Translations under genes and position numbers: made by a program
In this document: piece after piece, positions 49,031 through 57,441 of the stretch
Layout: each line of letters begins with the position of its first letter
How positions within the stretch are numbered: position 1 is the stretch's first letter
The notes under the pieces: generated by a model
Told to the model about the DNA's origin: nothing
Database searches by the model: none
The model's input: only the letters and a program-made list of their open reading frames with translations
NCBI RefSeq assembly: GCF_017308975.1
Contig: NZ_JADWPD010000007.1
Location: forward strand, 186,001-250,000
Length of the DNA stretch: 64,000 nucleotides
DNA from: Amycolatopsis sp. MtRt-6
GTDB taxonomy: Bacteria > Actinomycetota > Actinomycetes > Mycobacteriales > Pseudonocardiaceae
Direction: 5' to 3'

Positions 49031-49977
49031 CGGCGACGGCGGCCCGGCCGCGTTCGTTCGACCTCGCCCGCGCGGCCGACTACGCCGCACCCGGAGCGCT
49101 GGTCGTCGTGTGGGTCGCGTTCTTCATCGCGACCCCGCACTTCCTGACCCTGAGCAACATCGGCGACCTGCTGGTCGCCTCCTCCATCCTGGCCGTGCTG
49201 GCGCTGGGCCAGCAGTTCGCCGTCGTGGTGGCCGGCATCGACCTGTCGGTGGGCGCGAACCTGCCGTGGGCGGCCGCGCTGCTCGGCGCGACGGCGACCG
49301 CCGGCGTCCCGCTGGGCCTGGCGATGCTGATCGCGATCGCGGGCAGCGTCGTCGTCGGCGTCGTCAACGGGTTCCTCGTCGGCTACCTGAAGATGACCGA
49401 CTTCATCGTGACGCTCGGCTCGTTGAGCGTGGTCAGCGGCATCACCCTGCTGCTGACCGAGGGCAACACGGTCGCGGTGTCCTCGCCGTTCCTGCAGGCG
49501 ATCGCGCTGGACGGGATCGGGCCGGTGCGCTGGTTCTGGCTGATCGCGCTGGCCGCCGCGGTGCTGGTGTGGTTCACGCTGTTCCGCACCCGCGCCGGCA
49601 CGCACCTGCTCGCCGTCGGCGGCGGCTCGGACGCGGCGCTGGGCTCCGGCATCCCGGTGCGGCGGGTGCGCCTGGCCGCCTACGCGGCGTCCGGCCTGCT
49701 CTGCGGCGTGGCCGGGGTGATGCTGGTGGCCCGCAACGGCGGCGCGGACCCGTCGCTGCAGACCAACTACCTGCTCAGCTCGATCGCCGCGGTGGTGCTC
49801 GGCGGGTCGTCGCTGTTCGGCGGGAAGGCGTCGGTCGTCGGCTCGGTGACCGGTGCGGTCCTGCTGACCAGCCTGGTCAACGGCTTCACGATCATCGGCA
49901 TCTCCCAGTACTTCCAGACGATCGCCGTCGGCGCGGTGGTGCTGCTCGCGGCGCTGCTCGCCCGGTTCCGGAAGTGA
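49027..49977 (+). CDS. Sugar ABC transporter permease (RbsC-like)
   Basis: A 316-residue integral membrane protein of the BPD_transp_2 family: AVVVAGIDLSVGANLPWAAAL is the conserved helix motif, followed by FIVTLGSLSVVSGI and LLSSIAAVVLGGSSLFGG. It forms the membrane channel of the importer with the ATPase at 49986. Confidence 0.93.
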   Translation: MTATAARPRSFDLARAADYAAPGALVVVWVAFFIATPHFLTLSNIGDLLVASSILAVLALGQQFAVVVAGIDLSVGANLPWAAALLGATATAGVPLGLAMLIAIAGSVVVGVVNGFLVGYLKMTDFIVTLGSLSVVSGITLLLTEGNTVAVSSPFLQAIALDGIGPVRWFWLIALAAAVLVWFTLFRTRAGTHLLAVGGGSDAALGSGIPVRRVRLAAYAASGLLCGVAGVMLVARNGGADPSLQTNYLLSSIAAVVLGGSSLFGGKASVVGSVTGAVLLTSLVNGFTIIGISQYFQTIAVGAVVLLAALLARFRK

Positions 49978-49985
49978 GGCGGCAC

Positions 49986-50744
49986 ATGACAGAGACGAAG
50001 TACCTGATCGAGGCCCGCGACCTGGTGAAGTCGTTCGACGCCGTGCGGGCGCTCGACGGCCTGACGGCGGGCTTCGCCGAGGGCGAGGTCACCGCGATCG
50101 TCGGCGACAACGGCGCCGGCAAGTCCACCCTCGTGCGCTGCCTCACCGGCGTGCACCCGCCCACCGAGGGGCAGCTGCTCTTCCGCGGCGAGCCGATCCG
50201 GCTCTCCTCGCCCCAGGCGGCGCGCGACCTCGGCATCGAGACGGTCTACCAGGACCTCGGCCTCATCGACGACCTCGCGGTGTGGCAGAACCTGTTCCTC
50301 AACCGCGAGCTGCTGCGGCCGGTGCCCCTGCTGGGCGTGCTCGACCGGCCCCGGATGATCCGCGAAAGCCGCGACATCCTCAGCGGGCTCGACGTCAATG
50401 TGCCGTCGGTGCGCACGACGGTCCGGCGCATGTCCGGCGGGCAGCGGCAGAGCATCGCCATCGCCCGCGCGGTCACCTGGGGCAAGTCGATGGTGATCAT
50501 GGACGAGCCGACGGCGGCCCTCGGCGTCCGCGAGACGGCGGCGGTGGAGAAGCTGATCCTGTCGCTGCGCGACCGCGGCGTCACCGTGCTCATCATCAGC
50601 CACGACCTCGAGCAGGTGATGCGGGTGGCCGACACCGTCGTGGTGCTGCGCCGCGGGCGGGCGGTCGCGCGCCGTCCGGTCGACGGCGTCACGGGCGACC
50701 AGCTGGTCGGCCTGATCACCGGAACCATCTCGGAGGCCGCGTGA
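49986..50744 (+). CDS. Sugar ABC transporter ATP-binding protein
   Basis: A 252-residue ABC ATPase with Walker A GDNGAGKST, the signature MSGGQRQSIAIARA, Walker B MVIMDEPTAAL and the switch His in IISHDL. It has one nucleotide-binding domain, unlike RbsA-type ATPases that carry two in about 500 residues, so it must act as a homodimer. It overlaps rbsD by 4 bases. Confidence 0.93.
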   Translation: MTETKYLIEARDLVKSFDAVRALDGLTAGFAEGEVTAIVGDNGAGKSTLVRCLTGVHPPTEGQLLFRGEPIRLSSPQAARDLGIETVYQDLGLIDDLAVWQNLFLNRELLRPVPLLGVLDRPRMIRESRDILSGLDVNVPSVRTTVRRMSGGQRQSIAIARAVTWGKSMVIMDEPTAALGVRETAAVEKLILSLRDRGVTVLIISHDLEQVMRVADTVVVLRRGRAVARRPVDGVTGDQLVGLITGTISEAA

Positions 50745-51127
50745 AACGCACCGGCCTGATCAACGGGCAGCTGACCCGGGCGCTCGCGCAGCTGCGGCAC
50801 ACCGACCTGTTCGCCGTCAGCGACTCGGGCCTGCCGGTGCCCGGCGGCGTCGAGGTGATCGACCTCGGCGTCGTCTACGGCACACCGGACTTCTTCACGG
50901 TCCTGCGTCCGCTGCTGGCCGAGGTGACGGTCGAGGCGGCGTGGGCGTCGGAGGACGTGGTGGAGGCCAACCCGGACGTCCACCGGGCGCTCGGCGAACT
51001 CGTCGAGCCGCAGCTGCTGCCGCATCCGGAGTTCAAGGACCGGCTCGGGCAGTGCCGGTTCGTGGTCCGCACCGGGGACGCGACGCCGTACGCCAACGTC
51101 CTGCTGCGGGCGGGGGTGGCGTGGTGA
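50741..51127 (+). CDS. rbsD: D-ribose pyranase
   Basis: A 128-residue RbsD/FucU protein. The GTG at 50741 gives the family start MKRTGLINGQLTRALAQLRHTD (in parts, first residue from GTG), with the catalytic-site His in LRHTD and the C-terminal RTGDATPYANVLL. It converts pyranose to furanose ribose before phosphorylation. It is coupled by GTGA overlaps to both neighbours. Confidence 0.93.
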   Translation: MKRTGLINGQLTRALAQLRHTDLFAVSDSGLPVPGGVEVIDLGVVYGTPDFFTVLRPLLAEVTVEAAWASEDVVEANPDVHRALGELVEPQLLPHPEFKDRLGQCRFVVRTGDATPYANVLLRAGVAW

Positions 51128-52023
51128 CCGGATCCGTCGTCGTGGTCGGCGCGGTGAACGTCGACCACGTCGTCGTCACCGGCCGGCTGCCCCGGGCCGG
51201 CGAGACGGTGGTCGGGCCCGCGATGGTCCGCCACGGCGGCGGGAAGGGCGCGAACGCGGCGGTGGCGGCCGCCCGGTTCGGCGCACACGTCCGGCTGATC
51301 GGCGCGGTCGGCACCGACGACGTCGCCGCGGGCGCGCTGGCCGAGCTGGCCGAAGCCGGGGTCGACGTCGCGTCCGTCGAGCGGCTCGCCGAGGTGCCCA
51401 CCGGGGCCGCGGTGATCGTCGTCGACGCCGCGGGCGAGAACCAGATCGCCGTCGGGGCCGGCGCGAACGCCCACGTCGATCCGGACCGGGTTCGGGCCTC
51501 GCTGCGGGCGGTGCTCCCGTCGTGCGGCTGCGTGCTGGTGAGCACGGAGATCCCGGAGGCGGCGGTCGCGGCGGCCGTCGAGGAGGCCACCGCGGCCGGG
51601 GTGTGCTGCGTGCTCAACCCGGCCCCGGTCGTCCCGGTCGTCGCGGAGTTGCTGCGGCACGGCCCGGTGCTCACGCCGAACCGGGGCGAGGCCGCCGAAC
51701 TGGCGCCCGACCTCCCGACGCTCGCCGCGCGGACGGGGGCGCCGGTGGTGGTGACACTGGGCGGCGAGGGCGTGCGATACGTACTGCCGGGCGAGTCCCC
51801 GGTCGACGTGGCACCGCACCGCACGAAGGTGGTCGACACAACCGGCGCCGGCGACACGTTCAACGGGGTGCTCGCAGCCCGCCTCGCGGCGGGCGACCCA
51901 CTGGACCGAGCGGTCCGCACGGCGAACGTCGCGGCGGCGTTGTCGGTGACGGCACCCGGCGCCCGCGCGGGCGGGCCGGCACCGGCCGAAGTGGAGGCAG
52001 CCCTCGCGCCGGCTCGGCCGTGA
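51124..52023 (+). CDS. rbsK: Ribokinase
   Basis: A 299-residue PfkB-family sugar kinase. The N-terminal sugar-binding region has GAVNVDHVV and GGGKGANAAVAAA, and the catalytic loop DTTGAGDTFNG contains the base Asp near residue 243. It phosphorylates ribose at O5. It ends the operon, 40 bases before a strong hairpin. Confidence 0.93.
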   Translation: MTGSVVVVGAVNVDHVVVTGRLPRAGETVVGPAMVRHGGGKGANAAVAAARFGAHVRLIGAVGTDDVAAGALAELAEAGVDVASVERLAEVPTGAAVIVVDAAGENQIAVGAGANAHVDPDRVRASLRAVLPSCGCVLVSTEIPEAAVAAAVEEATAAGVCCVLNPAPVVPVVAELLRHGPVLTPNRGEAAELAPDLPTLAARTGAPVVVTLGGEGVRYVLPGESPVDVAPHRTKVVDTTGAGDTFNGVLAARLAAGDPLDRAVRTANVAAALSVTAPGARAGGPAPAEVEAALAPARP

Positions 52024-52063
52024 CACCGCCGCCGGAACGCTTGCACACGGCGCGTAGCCCGGT

Positions 52064-52099
52064 GCGGTGGCCGGAAACGGCGTCGTTTCCGGCCACCGC
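52064..52099. terminator. Terminator of the ribose-type operon
   Basis: A perfect 16-bp stem (GCGGTGGCCGGAAACG at 52064-52079, complement at 52084-52099) with a 4-base loop GCGT. It lies 40 bases after the ribokinase stop and before the promoter of the regulator at 52202. No T-run, as usual in high-GC actinomycetes. Confidence 0.85.
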
Positions 52100-52201
52100 G
52101 GTTACGCCGATCGGGCCATCCACTGTGGCCCGGTTTCCCTTTGTATCTGTAGCAAAGCTCAACGCCCCTTTAGCAATGAGCTCAGGCAGAGGGAGATGGC
52201 A

Positions 52202-53497
52202 ATGGGTCGCCCCGAACGCCCGCTGGATCCCACCGCCGGGCCGGTCGCCGCCTTCGCTCACGAGCTGCGGGTGCTGCGCAACCAGGCCGGGAACGCCGGG
52301 TACCGGGAACTCGCCAGGGCCGCGCACTTCGCGCCGTCCGTGCTGTCCACCGCGGCCAGCGGGCGGCGGCTGCCGACCCTGGCCGTGACACTGGCGTTCG
52401 TGGCCGCGTGCGGTGGTGACCGCGGGGCGTGGGAACGGCGCTGGCGGAGCGTTGCCCAGGAGGTGCGCACCCAGGCCGTGCGGCCGGCTCAGCTACCGCC
52501 CGGCTCGAGGACCTTCGTCGGGCGGGCACCCGAACTGGCGGCCGCCGCCAGGGCGATCGAGGCGGGCGGGCCGGTGCTCGTCACCGGTCCGATCGGGACC
52601 GGCAAGGCCGCCTTCGCGGTGCGGCTGGCCGAAGAGGTCGCCGCGCACTTCCCGGACGGGCAGCTCTACGCGGACCTGGGCAACGGGACGGGCGCCCGGA
52701 CGACCGACGACATCGTGCGGGGGTTCCTGCGGGCCCTGGGTGTGCCGGCCCACCTCGTGCCCGACGACCCGGTGCACCGGGTCGACCTCTACCGGTCGCT
52801 GCTGGCCGAACACCGGCTGTTCGTGCTGCTGACCGGCGCCGGCACCGAGGCGCAGGTACGCCCGCTGCTCGGGCGGACGGCGCGCAGCCAGGTCGTGGTG
52901 ACCGGCCGCGCGCGGCTGCCGGCCCTGGAGGACGCGCACCGGGTCGAGCTGGGCGCCTTCGCCCGCGCGGAATCGGTGGCGTTGCTCGGGCGGATCGCCG
53001 GCGAGCACCGGGTCCACGCCGAGCACGCCGCCGCGGACGCGATCGCCGCGCTGTGCGGCGATCTCCCGCTGGCCGTCAGCGTCCTCGGGCGCCGGATCGC
53101 GGTGCGGCCGGAATGGACGATCGCCGCCACGGCCGCCCGGCTCGCCGGCCGCGAACGGCTGCTGGACAGCCTCGGTGTCGGGGACGTCCACGTCCGCGAC
53201 CGGTTCACCGCGGCGTACGAAGGCCTTTCCGCCGCGGGGCGGGCGGCCGTCCACCACTTCGGCTCCGACGGCACGACGCCGGCCCGCATCGCCGCGGCGC
53301 TGGGCATCGCCACCGAGACCGCCGAAGAGCTCCTGGAGTCCATTGTGGACGCCGGGCTACTCCGGCGCGCCGACGTCGCCGGCCGCTACGCGATTCCCAC
53401 GCTGGTCAAGGTGTTCGCCGCGGAGCGGTGCGTGCCGCCGAGATTCCCGGATCGGCGGGAACAGTTCCCCTACCCACCGGGAACCGCGCGAACCTAG
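52202..53497 (+). CDS. HTH / NB-ARC regulator of the biosynthetic cluster
   Basis: A 431-residue regulator. Residues 15-80 form an XRE-type helix-turn-helix (HELRVLRNQAGNAGYRELARAA in parts, then SVLSTAASGRRLPTLAV), residues about 105-350 a STAND/NB-ARC ATPase (Walker A GPIGTGKAAFA near residue 133), and the end a winged-helix region (ARIAAALGIATETAEELLESIVDAGLL in parts). It resembles AfsR-like proteins without the SARP domain or TPR tail. The ATG at 52202 has GAGGGAG 6 bases upstream; an in-frame ATG at 52196 is also possible. It sits before the MFS-led operon and is the likely pathway-specific activator. Confidence 0.87.
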   Translation: MGRPERPLDPTAGPVAAFAHELRVLRNQAGNAGYRELARAAHFAPSVLSTAASGRRLPTLAVTLAFVAACGGDRGAWERRWRSVAQEVRTQAVRPAQLPPGSRTFVGRAPELAAAARAIEAGGPVLVTGPIGTGKAAFAVRLAEEVAAHFPDGQLYADLGNGTGARTTDDIVRGFLRALGVPAHLVPDDPVHRVDLYRSLLAEHRLFVLLTGAGTEAQVRPLLGRTARSQVVVTGRARLPALEDAHRVELGAFARAESVALLGRIAGEHRVHAEHAAADAIAALCGDLPLAVSVLGRRIAVRPEWTIAATAARLAGRERLLDSLGVGDVHVRDRFTAAYEGLSAAGRAAVHHFGSDGTTPARIAAALGIATETAEELLESIVDAGLLRRADVAGRYAIPTLVKVFAAERCVPPRFPDRREQFPYPPGTART

Positions 53498-53612
53498 CCT
53501 TTGCGCATCGGGCCGGCGGCACCCAGCGTCCGATGTGGACGCACGGTGTCGCCGGCCGTCGCGAGTTCGTGACCACGGAGGTGACTGTGCGACCGACCAA
53601 GGAGGTGGCCGG

Positions 53613-54872
53613 GTGACCGGCAGTGCGCGCACCGGCGTCTTCGCCGTGCTGCGGGCGACCCCCGCCCCGGTCAGGTACCTGCTGGCCGGCATGCTGGTCA
53701 ACCAGCTGGGCGCGTTCGTCCAGACGTTCCTGGTGCTGTACCTGACGTTCCGGGGCAGCTCGCCCGGCTTCGCCGGCGTCTGCCTCGCCGCCTACAGCGT
53801 GGGCGCGATCTTCGGCGCCATGCTGGGCGGCGAGCTGACCCACCGGTTCGGCGGCCGGACGACGATCGTCGCGGTGATGACGTGCGCGGCGCCGCTCGTC
53901 GCGTCGATCCCGCTGGTCCGGGGCGTGCCCGCGGCGCTGCTCGCGGTGGTGGCGCTGTCCGGGCTGGCCATCCAGGCGTACCGGCCGGCGGCCGCGGTGC
54001 TGCTGGCCGAGTGCATGCCGGAAGAGCACAAGGTCATGGGCTTCTCGATGATGCGCATCGCGCTGAACATCGGCGCCGCCGTGGCACCACTGCTCGCGGC
54101 CCTGCTCATCCTGGTGAACTGGGACCTGCTGTTCTGGCTGGACGGCGCGACCGCGGCACTGTGGGCGCTGCTGGCGTTCGCCCTGCTCCCGCGGCAGTCC
54201 GGCGCCCGGCACCGGACCGAGCCCGGCGGCGGCCCGGCGAGAGCCGTGAGCGCCCGGGCGGTGTACGGGACGATGCTCCGTGACACCCGGTTCCTCTGCT
54301 ACCTGGTGGCCGGCGTGTTCGGCATGATGGTCTACGCCGGGTCGGTCGCGGTGCTGCCGCTGAACATCGTCTCCGCCGGCTACCCGGTCGGGCTGTACAG
54401 CACCGTGCTGGTGATCTCGTCGGTCGTGCTGATCACCTGCGAACTGAAGATCACCACCTACATCGTCCGCATCCCGAAGTACGTCGCCGGGCTGGTCGGC
54501 AACCTCGTCAGCGGGCTCGGGTTCACCCTCTACGGGCTGATCGCGCAGCACCCGTTCTTCGTGGTCGCCGGCGCGCTCTTCGCGGTGTCCGGCCTGATGA
54601 TCCACGGCCCGAGCACCGCCGCGCACCCGGCCACCTTCCCGGTCGCGGTGCGCAGCCGCTACATCGCGACGAAGGAAACCCTGTCCGGCCTGGCCGCGAC
54701 GATCGGGCCGGTGCTGGGGCTGTTCGTCTTCAGCCGGGCGGGCGGCCCGGTGTTCTGGGGCTGCTGCGCGCTGCTGTCCGTCGCGGCCGGCTCGATGCAC
54801 ATCTACGGGCTCCGGACGCCGCCGGTGCCGGTCCCTGTTCCCGAACCGGAAGCCGTGGGAGAGCGATCATGA
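53613..54872 (+). CDS. MFS exporter of the biosynthetic cluster
   Basis: A 419-residue major facilitator with about 12 hydrophobic helices. The loop after helix 2 has GGELTHRFGGRTT, the MFS motif A, and the helix-4 region LSGLAIQAYRPAAAVLLAE is typical of drug efflux members. The GTG at 53613 has AAGGAGG upstream. It overlaps the ATP-grasp gene by 4 bases, so export or self-resistance for the cluster product is likely. Confidence 0.88.
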   Translation: MTGSARTGVFAVLRATPAPVRYLLAGMLVNQLGAFVQTFLVLYLTFRGSSPGFAGVCLAAYSVGAIFGAMLGGELTHRFGGRTTIVAVMTCAAPLVASIPLVRGVPAALLAVVALSGLAIQAYRPAAAVLLAECMPEEHKVMGFSMMRIALNIGAAVAPLLAALLILVNWDLLFWLDGATAALWALLAFALLPRQSGARHRTEPGGGPARAVSARAVYGTMLRDTRFLCYLVAGVFGMMVYAGSVAVLPLNIVSAGYPVGLYSTVLVISSVVLITCELKITTYIVRIPKYVAGLVGNLVSGLGFTLYGLIAQHPFFVVAGALFAVSGLMIHGPSTAAHPATFPVAVRSRYIATKETLSGLAATIGPVLGLFVFSRAGGPVFWGCCALLSVAAGSMHIYGLRTPPVPVPVPEPEAVGERS

Positions 54873-56185
54873 CCGAACCCGAACGTGTGCTGCTGGTCAT
54901 CGGCAGCGGGCTGCGGACTTACCGCGAATACCTGGTCGCGTCGATCCACCGGTGCGCCCGCCGGGCCGGGCTCGGGCTGGTGCTGCTCAACAACCTCAAG
55001 CCCACCTGGCAGCGCGGCTACTTCGACGAGATCGTCCACGTCGACGTGTTCGACGCCGGCGAGATGCTCGCCGCCGCCCGCGAAGTCGCCGCCCGGCACC
55101 GGGTCGCCGGCCTGATGTGCTGGGACGAACCCGTCGTGCTCGCCGCGGGCGAGCTCGCCGCCGAGCTGGGCGTGCCCGGCCTGAGCGTGCCCGGGGTCCG
55201 CGGCTGCCGGGACAAGAACCGCACCCGGACCGTGCTGACCGCCGCAGGCCTGCTGCAGCCGGGCTACGCCCTGACCACCGGCCTCGACGAGGCCCGCGCG
55301 GCGGCCGCCCGGATCGGCTACCCGGTCGTGCTCAAGCCGCGGGCCATGGGCGCGAGCATCGGCGTGGTGTTCGCCGGCGACGAGTCCGAGCTGGCCGCCG
55401 CGTTCGCGGTCGCGATGGGCGCGGCCACGGTCGACCAGAGCCGCTACGGCGGGGCCGCGATCGTCGAGGGTTTCGTCCGCGGGCCGGAGATCAGCATCGA
55501 CGCCGCCGTGCACAAGGGCGAGTACCTGCCGATGTTCGTCGCCCGCAAGCACACCGGCGACCAGCCGTACTTCGAGGAGGTCGGGCACGTCGTCGACGCC
55601 GCCGACCCGCTGCTGCGCGACGCCGAGCTGCTGGACGTCCTGGCGCGGGCCCACCGCGCCCTCGGCGTCGAAGACGGCATCACCCACACCGAGGTCCGGC
55701 TGACCGAGCACGGCCCGCTGATCATCGAGGTCAACGGGCGGCTCGGCGGCGACCTGATCCCGTTCCTCGGCAAGACGGCCACCGGCATCGACCCCGGCGA
55801 GGTCTTGTTCGCCGTCGCCACCGGGAACCGCCCGGCCATCACGCCGACCCGGCAGGCCGTCGCCGGCATCCGCTTCGGCTACCCGGAGCACGACTGCCTC
55901 GTCCACGAGATCACCGTCCCGGACCGCGCACCCGGTCTGGTCCTCGCGGCACCGATGATCGACCGGGGGACCACCCTGCGCCTGCCACCCGGCGGCTACC
56001 TGGCCCGGCACTCGTTCGTGGTGTGCGAGGCCGGCGACCCCGCAACCTGCGACCAGCGACTGGACGCCGCCGCCGCCTCGGTGCGGGTCGACGCCGACCC
56101 GGTCGACCCACCGGAACCCGGTACCGCCTTCGAAATGCCCGCCGGACTGCTCGACGTCGACGAACACGAGGGAGTTTCCGCATGA
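54869..56185 (+). CDS. ATP-grasp ligase 1 of the biosynthetic cluster
   Basis: A 438-residue ATP-grasp enzyme. Residues about 110-310 hold the ATP-binding fold: KNRTRTVLTAAGL, YPVVLKPRAMGASIGVVF with the ATP-Lys, and the magnesium motif LIIEVNGRLGGDL near residue 290. The layout matches L-amino-acid ligases (BacD/DdaF-like), which make an acyl phosphate and then an amide or peptide bond. A C-terminal domain of about 120 residues follows. It is coupled to the MFS and flavoprotein genes. It probably joins two amino-acid-type building blocks of the cluster product. Confidence 0.9.
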   Translation: MTEPERVLLVIGSGLRTYREYLVASIHRCARRAGLGLVLLNNLKPTWQRGYFDEIVHVDVFDAGEMLAAAREVAARHRVAGLMCWDEPVVLAAGELAAELGVPGLSVPGVRGCRDKNRTRTVLTAAGLLQPGYALTTGLDEARAAAARIGYPVVLKPRAMGASIGVVFAGDESELAAAFAVAMGAATVDQSRYGGAAIVEGFVRGPEISIDAAVHKGEYLPMFVARKHTGDQPYFEEVGHVVDAADPLLRDAELLDVLARAHRALGVEDGITHTEVRLTEHGPLIIEVNGRLGGDLIPFLGKTATGIDPGEVLFAVATGNRPAITPTRQAVAGIRFGYPEHDCLVHEITVPDRAPGLVLAAPMIDRGTTLRLPPGGYLARHSFVVCEAGDPATCDQRLDAAAASVRVDADPVDPPEPGTAFEMPAGLLDVDEHEGVSA

Positions 56186-57441
56186 CCATGACCGAGCCCG
56201 CCCGCACCGATGTGCCGCTGACCGGCGCGCAGATCCTCGAGAACGCGAAGGCGCTCGCGCCGGTCCTGCGCGAACGGGCCGCGGAAATCGAGGCGAACCG
56301 CAGCCTGCCCGACGACGTGGTGCGGCTGCTGCGCGACGCCGGCGTCTTCCGGATCGGGTTCAGCCGGGAGTGGGGCGGCCCCGAGATGACGTCGATGGAG
56401 CAGACCGAGGTGATCGAAGCGCTGTCCTACGGCGACGCGTCCGTGGGCTGGTGCGCCAAGCTCGGCTCCGACATCGGCCTGCACGCGAACTTCCTCGACC
56501 AGGACGAGGCCCGCCGGATGTTCACCAGCATCGACATGCACTCGGCCGGCGTGCTCCCGGTGACCGGGCACGCCGAGCGGGTGCCCGGCGGCTACCGCCT
56601 CACCGGCCGGTGGGGGTTCGGCAGCGGCTCGACGCACGCCGACTGGGTGGCCTCCGGCGCGATGGTGTTCGAGAACGGCGAGCCCTACGCCAGCCCGGAC
56701 GGCAGCAACCCGCACGAGTCGCGGCTGTTCATGGTGCCGCAGGAGGACATCCGCTCCCTCGACAACTGGTACACCCTCGGCCTGTGCGGCTCCGGCAGCA
56801 GCGACTACACGATCACCGACGTCTTCGTGCCCGAGAACCACACGCTGACGTTCGACAACCCGAAGGTCCCGAACGGGCCGCTGGTGCAGCCGGACGTGAT
56901 CCAGCGCAGCATGTGCGGCGTCCCGCTCGGCACGGCGCGGGCGGCACTGGACTACGTCCGCGGCCTCACCATCGAGCGGGTCGACATGCTGAAGGGCTCG
57001 CCGTGGCGGATGAGCGGGGTCGCCTGGAAGGACAACGAGCACATCCAGATCACCCTGGCCGAGTGCGAAGCCGACTACAGCACGACCCGGGCCGGTGTCT
57101 ACCGCGCGCTCGAGCGGCAGTGGGAGGTCACCGCCGACGGCATCGGCACCCTGGACGACCTCACGCCCGACGAGCGGGTCGCGCCGGCGTTGACCGGCTG
57201 GCAGGCGTTCCAGATGGCCAAGCGCGTCGTGCTGCGGCTGTGCGACCTGCTCGGCACCGCCGCGATCCGGTCCGGCGACCCGATGAACCGGTGGCTGCGG
57301 GACTCGGTGACCATGGCCATGCACCCGACCGCGCGCGACCGCGTCACCCAGACCGTGGGGGCGCACCTGGTCGGCGCGCGGCCGTCCATGCGGTTCATGC
57401 TCGGCATCGTCGACAAGCCCAAGACCGAGACCGATGCCTGA
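56182..57441 (+). CDS. Acyl-CoA dehydrogenase-like flavin-dependent oxidase/monooxygenase
   Basis: A 419-residue protein of the acyl-CoA dehydrogenase fold with the C-terminal Acyl-CoA_dh_2 type domain, as in DszC, HsaA and the nitrososynthases KijD3/ORF36. Typical segments are LRDAGVFRIGFSREWGGPEM, LTGRWGFGSGSTHADW and GLCGSGSSDYTITDVFVPE. Such enzymes are often two-component flavin monooxygenases acting on N or aromatic C, or simple oxidases. No flavin reductase is seen in the window. Beside an N-N-forming operon it might oxidise an amine, hydrazine or hydrazone. It overlaps both neighbours. Confidence 0.85.
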   Translation: MTMTEPARTDVPLTGAQILENAKALAPVLRERAAEIEANRSLPDDVVRLLRDAGVFRIGFSREWGGPEMTSMEQTEVIEALSYGDASVGWCAKLGSDIGLHANFLDQDEARRMFTSIDMHSAGVLPVTGHAERVPGGYRLTGRWGFGSGSTHADWVASGAMVFENGEPYASPDGSNPHESRLFMVPQEDIRSLDNWYTLGLCGSGSSDYTITDVFVPENHTLTFDNPKVPNGPLVQPDVIQRSMCGVPLGTARAALDYVRGLTIERVDMLKGSPWRMSGVAWKDNEHIQITLAECEADYSTTRAGVYRALERQWEVTADGIGTLDDLTPDERVAPALTGWQAFQMAKRVVLRLCDLLGTAAIRSGDPMNRWLRDSVTMAMHPTARDRVTQTVGAHLVGARPSMRFMLGIVDKPKTETDA

